From Belliella calami (GTDB lineage Bacteria > Bacteroidota > Bacteroidia > Cytophagales > Cyclobacteriaceae): 64,000 nucleotides of DNA. The position numbers and the translations under genes were made by a program. The notes below the pieces were generated by a model. The model saw nothing but the letters and a program-made list of their open reading frames with translations. It made no database searches and had not been told where the DNA came from. The stretch spans positions 62,001 through 126,000 of the forward strand of contig NZ_JAKZGS010000010.1 of the NCBI RefSeq assembly GCF_022549695.1. Direction: 5' to 3'. Below are positions 55,962 to 64,000 of the stretch, one piece after another. Numbering within the stretch: position 1 is the stretch's first letter; each line of letters starts with the position of its first letter.

Positions 55962-57238
55962 TATAATCCGCTGGCTTTACTATCAGTTCCTCTCTCCTTG
56001 ATCAGTTCATTTCTCACACCAACCTTTCGGTATGCTTTTATTGGAGAGATCGCCCCTCCCAACTGTCTGCTTGCTTCTGACACCAATGCCCTCACATCTG
56101 TTCTGTAGGCATCCTGCAAGATTTCTTGTGCTTTGGCGGTATCATGGTTTTGCTGTGCATCTTCCAAGGCTTTTTGATCTATGATCAATGCTTGGGCATA
56201 CGCTAGCTTGATGGCTTCCACAGACTGCAAGAGATCTTCCAAAGGATCTTTTACATTGTGACTTGCATCGATCATCCATGAAAGTGATGGATTATTGGTT
56301 TCTGCAAAACCTTGTACCAATTCATGGAAAATCAAGAACAGCTGATAGGGTTTGACACTTCCTACTGTAAGGTCATCGTCACCATATTTGGAATCGTTGA
56401 AATGGAATCCACCCAATTTTTCCTCTGTCATCAATGTCGCTACGATCTGTTCAATATTTGTATTTGGCAAATGGTGACCAAGATCCACCAAAGTATATGC
56501 TTTTGGTCCAAGCTTATTAGCCAACAAAAAGGATGTACCCCAATCTTGGATTACTGTGCTGTAGAAATTTGGCTCGTAAGGCTTGTATTCCACCAATATT
56601 TTCCAATCTGAAGGAAGGTACTCGTAGATGGAACTTAATGAATCATGTGTATTTGCCAAAGCCTTTCTGATACTATGTTGCCCTGGAAAACTTGATCCAT
56701 CCGCAAGCCAGACAGTCAATGCTTTTGAACCCAATCTTTCACCGATTTTGATGACTTCTTTGTTGTGCTCTACTGCCAGTTCCCTTACAGCTTTGTCTGA
56801 ATTAGCCAAAGACCCGTATTTGTAGGAAACTTTTTGTCCAGGCTGGTCTTGAAAAGTATTGGAATTGACTGCGTCAAAGTTAATATCTAAATCCTTTGCT
56901 ATCTGCCTGATAGCTTCATAATCTTGAGGAATGTCCCAAGGGATGTGAAGTGATACGGCGTTGCTTGATTTGTTGAGTGCGTGGATGATTCCGATGTCTT
57001 GAATCTTCTGAATCAAATCAGCTGGCTCACCTGCACCTGAAAAACGTCCAAATCTAGTTCCACCAGCACCAAGTGCCCATGATGGTATTGCAATTTGCAA
57101 TGCCCTGATTTTTTCAACGACCAAATTTACATCTACACCTTTATCGGAAAGCTGATTGGATAAAAAATCGAAAGATTCCGTATGATTCTTTTTCAACTCA
57201 TCATTGGAATTTTCTATATGGCTTTGTGTGATTTTCAT
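55961..57238 (-). CDS. rhaI: L-rhamnose isomerase, RhaI type (TIM barrel)
   Basis: The 425-residue protein resembles the Pseudomonas stutzeri-type L-rhamnose isomerase rather than E. coli RhaA: WALGAGGTRFGRF, LHIPWD, a metal-ligand Glu in ILVEYKPYEP, Asp in TLVDLGHHLPN, His in GGFHFNDSKYGDDD and Asp in WMIDASHN. It converts L-rhamnose to L-rhamnulose. No CAGGA site precedes it; instead the 263-nt gap to rhaEW holds a terminator and a MITE-like element with a plausible promoter. Confidence 0.93.
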   Translation of the reverse strand: MKITQSHIENSNDELKKNHTESFDFLSNQLSDKGVDVNLVVEKIRALQIAIPSWALGAGGTRFGRFSGAGEPADLIQKIQDIGIIHALNKSSNAVSLHIPWDIPQDYEAIRQIAKDLDINFDAVNSNTFQDQPGQKVSYKYGSLANSDKAVRELAVEHNKEVIKIGERLGSKALTVWLADGSSFPGQHSIRKALANTHDSLSSIYEYLPSDWKILVEYKPYEPNFYSTVIQDWGTSFLLANKLGPKAYTLVDLGHHLPNTNIEQIVATLMTEEKLGGFHFNDSKYGDDDLTVGSVKPYQLFLIFHELVQGFAETNNPSLSWMIDASHNVKDPLEDLLQSVEAIKLAYAQALIIDQKALEDAQQNHDTAKAQEILQDAYRTDVRALVSEASRQLGGAISPIKAYRKVGVRNELIKERGTDSKASGL

Positions 57239-57261
57239 TTTTGGGAATTATTAGATTATAT

Positions 57262-57407
57262 ATATCCGCTATTATACCAGTATCCAAATTTAATTAGGTA
57301 AATACCTTGAATTCAATGCTGTCGACAGTCGACAGACGACCGTCGACGATTATCTGCATGATTTCATGTGAAAATTTACCTTCTGGTGTAATTGCAGATA
57401 ATCATAT
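57262..57407. mobile_element. MITE-like element, copy B, in the rhaI leader
   Basis: A 146-bp counterpart of 35601-35747 with the same imperfect inverted ends (TATCCGCTATTATACCA; reverse of the right end TATCTGCAATTACACCA) and internal GTCGACAGTCGAC run. It ends 24 nt before the rhaI start codon. Confidence 0.75.
57285..57316 (-). promoter_or_regulatory. Promoter-like elements inside MITE copy B, directed at rhaI
   Basis: On the minus strand TTG (57314-57316) is followed after 21 nt by TAAATTTG (57285-57292), a perfect TAnnTTTG -7 element. A transcript would start about 40 nt before rhaI. Copy A has TAAATATG at the same place. Confidence 0.5.
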
Positions 57408-57421
57408 TAGATAAATAAAAA

Positions 57422-57472
57422 CCTTCCAGGTTTAGACTAAAGTATTGTCTAATTTAGAAAAAACCTGAAAGG
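57422..57472 (-). terminator. Terminator behind rhaEW
   Basis: Arms CCTTCCAGGTTT and AAACCTGAAAGG with an inner AGAC/GTCT stem; on the minus strand the hairpin is followed by GGTTTTTATTT. It lies 29 nt after the rhaEW stop and separates rhaEW from rhaIB. Confidence 0.65.
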
Positions 57473-57500
57473 AATTAATGTATAAATAGGTTTGAGGTAA

Positions 57501-59609
57501 TTATCTCACAAATGCGGCAGCTACTCCACCATCTACATTAAGGATATTTCCGGTGCTTTTGGATAAAATTCCACCTACAAAAGCGAAAACGCCATTTGCT
57601 ATATCCTCTGTACTGATGATTTCATTCAGCAAGGTTCTTTTTGCATAATGAGCAGGCAATTCTTCTACAGAAATACCATAAGCTTTCGCTCTTCCTTCAG
57701 CCCATTTGCCTTCCCAGATTTTTGACCCTTCGATTACAGCATCAGGATTCACCACATTCACGCGGATTTTGTCAGGCCCCAATTCAGCAGCCAACAATCT
57801 TGACATATGAACTTGGGCTGCTTTTGCAGTTCCGTATCCTACATTGTTTGGTCCAGATACAAGCGCATTTTTAGAAGCAATATTGATGATATCTCCACCA
57901 AGACCTTGTGCTCTTAGTATTTTTACACTTTCTTGACTCACTTTGAATTGGCCTTTTACAAGGACATCATTCAGCAAATCCCAATCAGCTTCTGAAGTTT
58001 CTGTCAAAGGTTTGCTGATAGCAAGACCTGCACAGTTTACAACGATATCAACACCACCGAATGCTAGGTTTGCGGCTTTGAAGGCAGATGTTATCGTGTC
58101 ATTTTCCAAAACATTCAATTTTGTCTGGATAGCAGTGTCTTTTCCAAAATCCTTCACCGCCTCTTCCAATCTGTCACCGTCAAGATCTGTCAAGACCACA
58201 CAAGCACCTTCTTTGGCTAATTTGTCTGCGATAGCTTTTCCGATACCTCCTGCACTTCCTGTGATCAAGGCTACTTTCCTTGACAAAGGCTGCTCTTTGG
58301 GCATTCTTTGAAGCTTTGCTTCTTCCAATAACCAATATTCGATATCAAAAGCTTCCTGCAATGGCAAAGAAACATATTCTGATACTGCTTCAGCACCTCG
58401 CATTACGTTGATTGCGTTGATATAGAATTCAGAAGCTACTCTTGAAGTTTGCTTGTTTTTTGCATAGGAAAACAAACCAACACCCGGCCACAAGATGATC
58501 ACTGGATTTGGATCACGCATTGCTGGACTGTTGGATCTTTTGTGCTTTTCGTAGTAGTCTTTGTAGCCTTCTCTGTAAGTAGCAAACAACTTGCTGATAT
58601 GCTCTTTGATTGCACCCAAGTCACTAAGGTCTTGGTTGGCAGGAATGTCTAATACAAGAGGGGCGATTTTTGTTCTCAAAAAGTGATCTGGGCAAGAAGT
58701 ACCCAAAGATGCCAATTTTTCCAAATCATTAGAGTTGATAAATTGTAAAACAGTATCTGAGTCACTGAAAGTACCGACCATTCTGTCATAGCTGGAAGCA
58801 AGACCTCTCAACAATGGAGAAATGATGGCAGCCTGATCTTTTCTTTTGCTTGGCTCAAGCGACTCGATTTTTTGACCACCGAAAACAGGTCTGTTTTTAC
58901 CATAGTTGTCTTCAAGGTATTGCGAAGCTTTTTCGATTACTTCAAGGCTGTTGATATAGCATTCAAAAGCTGTATCACCCCAAGTGAAAAGTCCGTGACC
59001 TCCAAGCATGATTCCTCTGATTCCAGGATTTTCGTCCAGGGCCTTTTTCAATTGAAGACCCAAGTCAAAACCTGGTCTCTGCCAAGGAATCCAGGCGATT
59101 TGCCCATCAAAAAGCTCTTGGGTAATTTTCTCACCTTCTTTGGACGCAGCTATGGCAATGGCCGCATCTGGATGAAGGTGATCAATGTGTTTGAATGGCA
59201 AAAATGCGTGTAGTGGTGTATCGATCGAAGGTGCTTTGGAGTCTAGATCGTAGATACAATGATTGAAAAGACCGACCATTTCATCTTCGAATTCTATTCC
59301 TTTGTATATGCCTTCCAATGCCCTGAGCTTGTCAACATAAAGCCCTGCAAGTCCTGATTTGGTCAAAGTACCAATATCTCCACCTGAGCCTTTTACCCAC
59401 ATTACTTCTACTTCTTTTCCAGAAAGGGGATCTTTTTCATAAGTCTTACAGCTGGTATTTCCACCTCCATAATTTGTGATTCGTAGATCCGCACCGAGTA
59501 TATTAGATCTATATATCAAAAGGGCAACTTCATCATCGCCCAAAGAGTTTGCTTTTTGTTCGTCCCATAGGTAAGAGACATGATTGAATTTTTGTTCCAA
59601 AATAGCCAT
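57501..59609 (-). CDS. rhaEW: Bifunctional L-rhamnulose-1-phosphate aldolase / L-lactaldehyde dehydrogenase
   Basis: The 702-residue protein fuses two domains. Residues about 1-425 are a class II aldolase-type domain with DTPLHAFLPFKHIDHLHPDA and GGHGLFTWG metal-site His residues. Residues about 430-702 are a short-chain dehydrogenase with TGSAGGIGKA for NAD and GYGTAKAA holding the catalytic Tyr-Lys. Proteins of this architecture split rhamnulose-1-phosphate into DHAP and L-lactaldehyde and oxidise the latter to L-lactate. A CAGGA site lies 59 nt upstream and a terminator follows, so it is its own unit. L-lactate then becomes the LutABC substrate. Confidence 0.93.
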   Translation of the reverse strand: MAILEQKFNHVSYLWDEQKANSLGDDEVALLIYRSNILGADLRITNYGGGNTSCKTYEKDPLSGKEVEVMWVKGSGGDIGTLTKSGLAGLYVDKLRALEGIYKGIEFEDEMVGLFNHCIYDLDSKAPSIDTPLHAFLPFKHIDHLHPDAAIAIAASKEGEKITQELFDGQIAWIPWQRPGFDLGLQLKKALDENPGIRGIMLGGHGLFTWGDTAFECYINSLEVIEKASQYLEDNYGKNRPVFGGQKIESLEPSKRKDQAAIISPLLRGLASSYDRMVGTFSDSDTVLQFINSNDLEKLASLGTSCPDHFLRTKIAPLVLDIPANQDLSDLGAIKEHISKLFATYREGYKDYYEKHKRSNSPAMRDPNPVIILWPGVGLFSYAKNKQTSRVASEFYINAINVMRGAEAVSEYVSLPLQEAFDIEYWLLEEAKLQRMPKEQPLSRKVALITGSAGGIGKAIADKLAKEGACVVLTDLDGDRLEEAVKDFGKDTAIQTKLNVLENDTITSAFKAANLAFGGVDIVVNCAGLAISKPLTETSEADWDLLNDVLVKGQFKVSQESVKILRAQGLGGDIINIASKNALVSGPNNVGYGTAKAAQVHMSRLLAAELGPDKIRVNVVNPDAVIEGSKIWEGKWAEGRAKAYGISVEELPAHYAKRTLLNEIISTEDIANGVFAFVGGILSKSTGNILNVDGGVAAAFVR

Positions 59610-59659
59610 GGTAAACTAGGTTTAAGTTATAAAAGGAAATTTATCCTATTTAATGTTAT

Positions 59660-59676
59660 TTACTGTCCTGTTCTGT
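59660..59676 (-). promoter_or_regulatory. CAGGA-core operator candidate (rhaEW)
   Basis: Minus-strand reading ACAGAA-CAGGA-CAGTAA, core 59666-59670, 59 nt before the rhaEW ATG. A -7-like TAAATTTC lies about 20 nt downstream (59636-59643). Confidence 0.6.
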
Positions 59677-59694
59677 ACTGTTAATTTTAGTACA

Positions 59695-62097
59695 TTAATT
59701 TATATTTATTGTAATCTTTTGATTATAAGTTTTTTGGAAATGAACCAAAATGCAGTTTTTTGTACTGTCGTAATCCCATCCACTTTCGCCTCCAGATTTT
59801 GCCAATGTTTTCCCATTGATCTGGATGTTTCGAGGTTCTTCTTTTACATGAACTTTCAAAACTATTTCGCGCTTAGGCAAGTCATATTTTCCCTCTGATT
59901 TATGAAGTGTGATTTGGGTAGCATTGTTTGTTGATTCTGATTCTATTTTTGTTAGGGAATATTCATTATTCACATAATTTTCAGAAATCCCATCATCTTC
60001 GAAAAGCTCAAAATCACCTTTTTCCCCAGGGAAAATTTCGAAAGTCAATCGACCGTAATTTTCCTTGTTATCATACAAAACATCATCTTGCGAAGGGATT
60101 ATTGCTCCTTCCTTTACAAAAATCGGTAGGGTTTCCAGTGGGGTTTCGATGTTGTAGTAGTTTTTGCCTTCATAAGGTTTTCCCGTCCAGTAATCAAACC
60201 ACATACCTTCCGGCAGATAGACCACCCTTGTCTTGGCACTTTTGGTAATTACGGGGCAGATTATCATTTGATCACCAAAATAATACTGATCATCAACATT
60301 ATAGGTGTTCAAATCATCTTGGTGATGCAAGACGAATGCTCGCATGATAGGAACACCGGTTTGGTTTTGTTGAAATGCCGTGGTATAGATATAAGGAATA
60401 AGTCTATAGCGGAGTTTTGCATACTGTGTGAAGATCTTTTCAGCCTCCGAACCATAGTTCCAAGGTTCTTTGTAACCAGGATGATCCATTCCAAACACAT
60501 GTGCTACTGGACTAAACATCCCAAACTGCACCCATCTCACAAATAACTCAGGATCGGCATCATGCTCGAATCCACCCATATTATGTGACCAATATCCAAC
60601 TCCTGATAGCCCCATGTTGATGCCAGCACGGATTACAGGAGCATAGTATTGCCATTCGCTTGGCCAGTCTCCAGCCCAGATAAATGGATATCTTTGAATG
60701 CCGGCATAGCCTTCTCGTGTATGGTTCATACCACGCATTTTGTTGTGTTCTTTGAATTTTTCGTAAGGTGCTTTTGCATAAGCTACTGGAAACACATTGT
60801 GTAATTTTTTCGCCTCCGCACTGGTAGGTCCTGTTTTGCTGCTTTCATTCGCTTGTCTTCCAAAGGCACTTCCTTCATCAGTCTTCAAAAACATTGCACC
60901 AATTTCTGCGATCTTCATCACACCGTTTTCCCACCACCAATCGACGGCTTTGTCATTGAAGAAATTGACAAATTCGCCCTTGTTATTTTCTTCAGGATAC
61001 ACATGCCCTCCTTCTCTGGCTTGATCAAGGAGATTTAGGTTGTTTCCATTATCAAATCTTGGCCTGACGTGTAATCCTACCATGTTTACATCCATTCCAT
61101 ATAGCTGGTCAAACATGCTCTTTGGATCGGTAAATGTCTCTCTCCATTCGAAAGAAGTTGCGCCACTTCCTCCATTTTTTCCAAAAAGCCTCCATGTAGA
61201 ATCTAGATGAAGCACATCAAATGGAATACCTTTTTGTCTGTATCTTTTCGCTAAGGCGACTACATATTCTCCTGAAGTCAGATGTTCGTGTCCCCAAGTT
61301 CCTCCGCTGTAAGTTCCCACATGCAATCCGTGGGCAAATCTTGGCAGTAAAGGAGATTTGCCAGTAAGGTCTGTGTAGTGATTGATCAAATGTGTGAAAT
61401 CAGGGCCGTACATGAAGAAGTAATCCACGTGTGTTCCTTCTGCCTGAAAAGTCAATTTGTCTTTGTCCGTTTTGCCCAAATCAAATTCACTAGGCTGACT
61501 TGTGTGATAGAAAATGCCATAGCCTTTGGTACTCATCATAAATGGCACTGGAGCATAATTGGCTTCCAAGATATTGTAGGCTCCGATAATATGTGGTTTG
61601 AGCAATCCTCGACCTACATTCATGACCAAAGATTTTCCCTTTTGATCTAGAAAATCCATTCTTTCACCAAATCCGAAAAAGTGCTCATCCGAATGGATGT
61701 TTTTTGAAATGCCTGATTTGATTTCTTTTTGGTAATATCCTCCTGATTCATTTGACGCTTCTGAAGATATCAAATCTCCTGATTCGTTAAAAACTTTGAT
61801 TGCAAGTGAGCTTTTGTCAATTTCTAGCTTCAGTGCTGGGGTTGTGATAAGGTATGAATCTGCGTTCTCTTCTTGATTGACTGCGATGGCAGGCCATTGT
61901 TGATGCGCAAGCATGTAGGAAAACTCCTCTTCAGGTATTTGCGCACCGACTTTGACTCTAAATAAATCAGGCTTATAAAATGCAATTTCCAGCTTCGTCT
62001 CTGAAGTTTGAAAAGTTAATATGTTTTGGTCCTGGGCAGTTACTATGTTTTGTGAAATACATAATACAATGAGAACAAAAATGGAAAATTTTTTCAT
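59695..62097 (-). CDS. GH31 alpha-glycosidase, secreted
   Basis: The 800-residue protein has a Sec signal ending VTAQ and the GH31 layout: N-terminal beta-sandwich (about 25-260, FFGFGERMDFLDQKGKS), TIM barrel (about 265-600) with the nucleophile Asp407 in LKTDEG and acid/base Asp477 in WAGDWPSEW, then C-terminal beta domains (YLPEGMWFDYWTGKPYEG). The KTDEG form and YWSHNMGGFEHDADPELFVRWVQFG recall alpha-galactosidase/alpha-xylosidase-like subgroups, but the substrate cannot be read from sequence. It starts 86 nt upstream of the rhaEW region and lacks a visible CAGGA site. Confidence 0.88.
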   Translation of the reverse strand: MKKFSIFVLIVLCISQNIVTAQDQNILTFQTSETKLEIAFYKPDLFRVKVGAQIPEEEFSYMLAHQQWPAIAVNQEENADSYLITTPALKLEIDKSSLAIKVFNESGDLISSEASNESGGYYQKEIKSGISKNIHSDEHFFGFGERMDFLDQKGKSLVMNVGRGLLKPHIIGAYNILEANYAPVPFMMSTKGYGIFYHTSQPSEFDLGKTDKDKLTFQAEGTHVDYFFMYGPDFTHLINHYTDLTGKSPLLPRFAHGLHVGTYSGGTWGHEHLTSGEYVVALAKRYRQKGIPFDVLHLDSTWRLFGKNGGSGATSFEWRETFTDPKSMFDQLYGMDVNMVGLHVRPRFDNGNNLNLLDQAREGGHVYPEENNKGEFVNFFNDKAVDWWWENGVMKIAEIGAMFLKTDEGSAFGRQANESSKTGPTSAEAKKLHNVFPVAYAKAPYEKFKEHNKMRGMNHTREGYAGIQRYPFIWAGDWPSEWQYYAPVIRAGINMGLSGVGYWSHNMGGFEHDADPELFVRWVQFGMFSPVAHVFGMDHPGYKEPWNYGSEAEKIFTQYAKLRYRLIPYIYTTAFQQNQTGVPIMRAFVLHHQDDLNTYNVDDQYYFGDQMIICPVITKSAKTRVVYLPEGMWFDYWTGKPYEGKNYYNIETPLETLPIFVKEGAIIPSQDDVLYDNKENYGRLTFEIFPGEKGDFELFEDDGISENYVNNEYSLTKIESESTNNATQITLHKSEGKYDLPKREIVLKVHVKEEPRNIQINGKTLAKSGGESGWDYDSTKNCILVHFQKTYNQKITININ

Positions 62098-62323
62098 TTT
62101 AGTTTTTGAGGGTTTAGTGTTATTTTGAGGCAGACTTGTTTTCCCAAACCGTATCTTTTAATGGCTGTAGCTAGCTGGTATTGCTTTTCAAAGAGAAGGC
62201 TTCAGTTTTATCCAAAGTGATCAAAGAAAAATAATCTTAAATCACTGATTTTAGAATGCTTCATTCTAGCTCAAAATGGCTATTCAAATCAAAAATACCC
62301 AATTGGGTTGAAGAGACTATCCT

Positions 62324-63232
62324 TTACTCTCCTGTTACCAGTTTTTGAAATAATTGATCTAACCAAATCAAACTTAAATCTGACCATTGTGAAGCAGTGC
62401 CATGGGTGATCGAATTCCCTTTTCCATAGCCATGTCCGCCCTTTTCAAAAAGATGTAATTCGGTTTTTGTGCCAATTGCTGCAAGAGCTTTTGCGTATCG
62501 GATCGAATTCTCTGCTGGAACAGCTTTGTCATCCCAACTATGGACAAGAAAAGCTGGAGGTGTATTTGAATTGACTTGTTTTTCGTTGGAATAAAATGTC
62601 TCCCAATCAGTCTCCAATTGCTCCCTGAGCAAATTTGTTCTGGAACCTTCATGCGTTACGCCTTTCTCAAAACTAATCACCGGGTATATCAATATACTAA
62701 AATTGGGAAGACTTCCTTCCTCCAATACACCGTGTACAGAAAGCGAAGACGCTAAATGTCCTCCAGCCGAAAAACCCAAGACTCCGACTTTTTCAGAATC
62801 GATATTCCATTTTTCAGCATTTTTCCTTATCAATTTTATGGCTTGCTTGGCATCTGACAAAGGTACATTCCATGGTTCGGAGACCAAGCTTGGTTCTGGC
62901 AATCTGTATTTCAATACAGCTGCTACATAACCTTTTTCAGAGTAAAATTTTGCAATGTCATAGCCTTCATGATTGATGGCGAGATTTCTGTATCCACCGC
63001 CGGGACAGATTAGGATAGCACGTCCGTTACCTTCTCCAGAAGTTGGAAAATATACCGTGATGTCTGGAATAGCGACAGTTTCTACATTTCCCCTTTCATT
63101 AAATTGGTCTTCCTCTATAGCTTTTAGGGTGTATGGAGCTTCTTTTTCCCACAGGTTGATTTTTTCAATTTTCTGGGAAAATCCATAAGTGCTGACAGCA
63201 AAAAAGATCATCATTAAGATGGTTTGTTTCAT
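62324..63232 (-). CDS. Secreted alpha/beta-hydrolase esterase (carbohydrate acetylesterase-like)
   Basis: The 302-residue protein has a Sec signal (MKQTILMMIFFAVSTYGFSQ) and a full triad: Ser155 in GFSAGGH, Asp234/235 in HSWDD, His267 in KGGHGYG. The oxyanion-hole block ICPGGGYRNLA is typical of BD-FAE-like acetylesterases often annotated as xylanase-associated. In this context it may remove acetyl groups from galacturonate or rhamnose of rhamnogalacturonan (inference). Probably co-transcribed with GH31, 226 nt downstream. Confidence 0.8.
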   Translation of the reverse strand: MKQTILMMIFFAVSTYGFSQKIEKINLWEKEAPYTLKAIEEDQFNERGNVETVAIPDITVYFPTSGEGNGRAILICPGGGYRNLAINHEGYDIAKFYSEKGYVAAVLKYRLPEPSLVSEPWNVPLSDAKQAIKLIRKNAEKWNIDSEKVGVLGFSAGGHLASSLSVHGVLEEGSLPNFSILIYPVISFEKGVTHEGSRTNLLREQLETDWETFYSNEKQVNSNTPPAFLVHSWDDKAVPAENSIRYAKALAAIGTKTELHLFEKGGHGYGKGNSITHGTASQWSDLSLIWLDQLFQKLVTGE

Positions 63233-63259
63233 GTGTTTATTATTTGTTTTTCAGAGGTC

Positions 63260-63282
63260 ATCCCGATTGGTCGGGACAGGCT
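63260..63282. repeat. Stray CCCGATT-type REP module
   Basis: TCCCGATTGGTCGGGACAGG matches, with two changes, the module inserted in block 3 at about 23613-23632. Here it lies alone in unrelated sequence 28 nt from the esterase start. Confidence 0.6.
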
Positions 63283-63342
63283 ATGGAATCTCGCATGGTT
63301 GATAATCATCCCAGTGTGTGACGTTCTTCGTCATGCTTGATT

Positions 63343-63441
63343 TCATATCTCGGTATTTTCTGTTTTACGATTATACGCTTCTTTGCCAGTAGCTTTAATT
63401 CCAAGGTCGATTGCTTGCTTATGTTCAATATCTATGAGTAT
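63343..63441 (-). pseudogene. Possible C-terminal gene remnant, unknown family
   Basis: A 32-codon minus-strand frame without a start reads IEHKQAIDLGIKATGKEAYN and ends in a stop at 63343. Codon use looks coding-like but the stretch is short and no family is recognised; it may be chance. Confidence 0.25.
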
Positions 63442-63547
63442 CTAATATCAATTTATATCGGATCTAAGCTAAATCAGGCTTTTCTTTAGTTAGTGGCAAA
63501 GTTCCGTATATCCATAATTCTTTTTTAGATTTCGCTATCAATGTTCC

Positions 63548-63673
63548 TTATTCTACTTTTTTCAGTCTGTACCAATCCACAACTTGCCCTTCAGATCTTG
63601 ATAGAGTCAGGTTGTTATCATTTTCTTCAATCCGCCAATCCCCATTGAGGATCAGTGTCCAGTCAAAATCAGC
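63548..63673 (-). pseudogene. C-terminal remnant of a lipocalin-like or similar beta protein
   Basis: A 41-codon minus-strand frame begins behind an in-frame stop without ATG and reads ADFDWTLILNGDWRIEEN ... VVDWYRLKKVE. The amphipathic beta-strand pattern and terminal WYRLKKVE look like a real protein end that has lost its 5' part. Confidence 0.4.
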
Positions 63674-63743
63674 CTAAAGTTACAAGTATTGGAGAAAGAT
63701 ATTGTCTTTCTTTTTTATCTTTAGAAAAACTGCTTCACCCTTG

Positions 63744-63956
63744 AGCAAAAAGCCAATACCATATCGAGAGCCAAAAATCCAAAGAAATATGCAAAGAGAC
63801 CGTGAAATCAACCATCACTACCAATCCAAAGTTTGGACTGTACTACGCTTCTGGGATTTCGAGGTTAAGGAAGCGTTGGGATGTGTGTGTGAAGAGGGTT
63901 TAGGAGTCCCTATCCAAAACATATTGAAAATTATTACCATTGACTCTCTGTTTTAA
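63744..63956 (+). pseudogene. Fragment of a Vsr-like (very short patch repair-type) endonuclease
   Basis: A plus-strand frame contains PKIQRNMQRDREINHHYQSK, then WTVLRFWDFEVKEALGCV. This matches the C-terminal half of Vsr-like/DUF559-type nucleases (KIxRNxxRDxxVNxxLxxxGWTVLRFWExEV). The N-terminal part with the catalytic Asp is absent: upstream residues (MSFFFIFRKT) do not fit. It is therefore a truncated gene. Confidence 0.6.
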
Positions 63957-64000
63957 ATATAATTTCATTACCAGTTTCTTTTGTTAATAGGGTTCTTTCA

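Overview
The window looks like a chromosomal stretch of a member of the Bacteroidota, most likely a marine or soil Cyclobacteriaceae-type organism (inference). Support comes from two SusC/SusD pairs, many signal-peptidase-II lipoproteins with an acidic stretch after the Cys, TAnnTTTG-type promoter elements and scarce Shine-Dalgarno sites. Almost all of it is one large polysaccharide utilisation locus for pectin of the rhamnogalacturonan-I type, joined to a complete L-rhamnose catabolic pathway.

Layout. 1-880 (minus): end of a type IV (AbiE-like) toxin-antitoxin pair. 1.2-7.5 kb (minus): PL26-like exo-rhamnogalacturonan lyase, DUF6250 lipoprotein, PL11 rhamnogalacturonan lyase. 7.6-22.9 kb (minus): two SusC/SusD pairs interleaved with three fasciclin-domain lipoproteins, two of which end in a carbohydrate-binding-like beta-sandwich. 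23.7-35.3 kb (minus): PL22-like beta-propeller, GH28, GH105, a GH65/GH95-like six-hairpin enzyme, DUF4861, and a 1239-residue DUF4450/six-hairpin protein. 35.4-37.0 kb: remnant of a lost susD, a MITE-like element and a second GH105. 37.2-43.3 kb: GH43-like lipoprotein (plus), a Doc/Fic toxin-like cassette (minus), GH2 and rhamnose mutarotase (plus). 43.7-49.6 kb (plus): GH106 alpha-L-rhamnosidase, a GntR-type regulator with a sugar-binding-like domain, an NCS1-family permease and a 56-residue membrane protein. 49.8-52.5 kb (minus): lutCBA lactate oxidation. 52.6-54.6 kb: a propeller lipoprotein and a broken HTH-Fic gene. 54.6-59.6 kb (minus): rhaB, rhaI and the bifunctional rhaEW. 59.7-63.2 kb (minus): GH31 and an alpha/beta-hydrolase esterase. 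The last 0.8 kb is a gene graveyard that includes a Vsr-like fragment.

How it fits together. Lyases and glycosidases outside the inner membrane would cut rhamnogalacturonan and its side chains. SusC/D and the fasciclin lipoproteins would capture and import oligomers. GH105, GH106 and other enzymes would free L-rhamnose. The NCS1 permease is the best candidate importer. RhaM, RhaI, RhaB and RhaEW would give DHAP and L-lactate, and LutABC would take lactate to pyruvate. A pseudo-palindromic site with a CAGGA core (AAAGTA-CAGGA-TACTTT at its best) recurs upstream of most of these transcription units, in the same orientation and usually 55-61 nt before the start codon. It is a strong candidate operator for this regulon.

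The intergenic space is rich in small repeats: REP-like blocks built from nested palindromic modules, a pair of ~147-bp MITE-like elements (one carrying a plausible promoter for rhaI), a three-unit 43-nt hairpin array and a GATTGG minisatellite that also appears inside a coding region. No tRNA, rRNA, CRISPR array or complete insertion sequence was seen.
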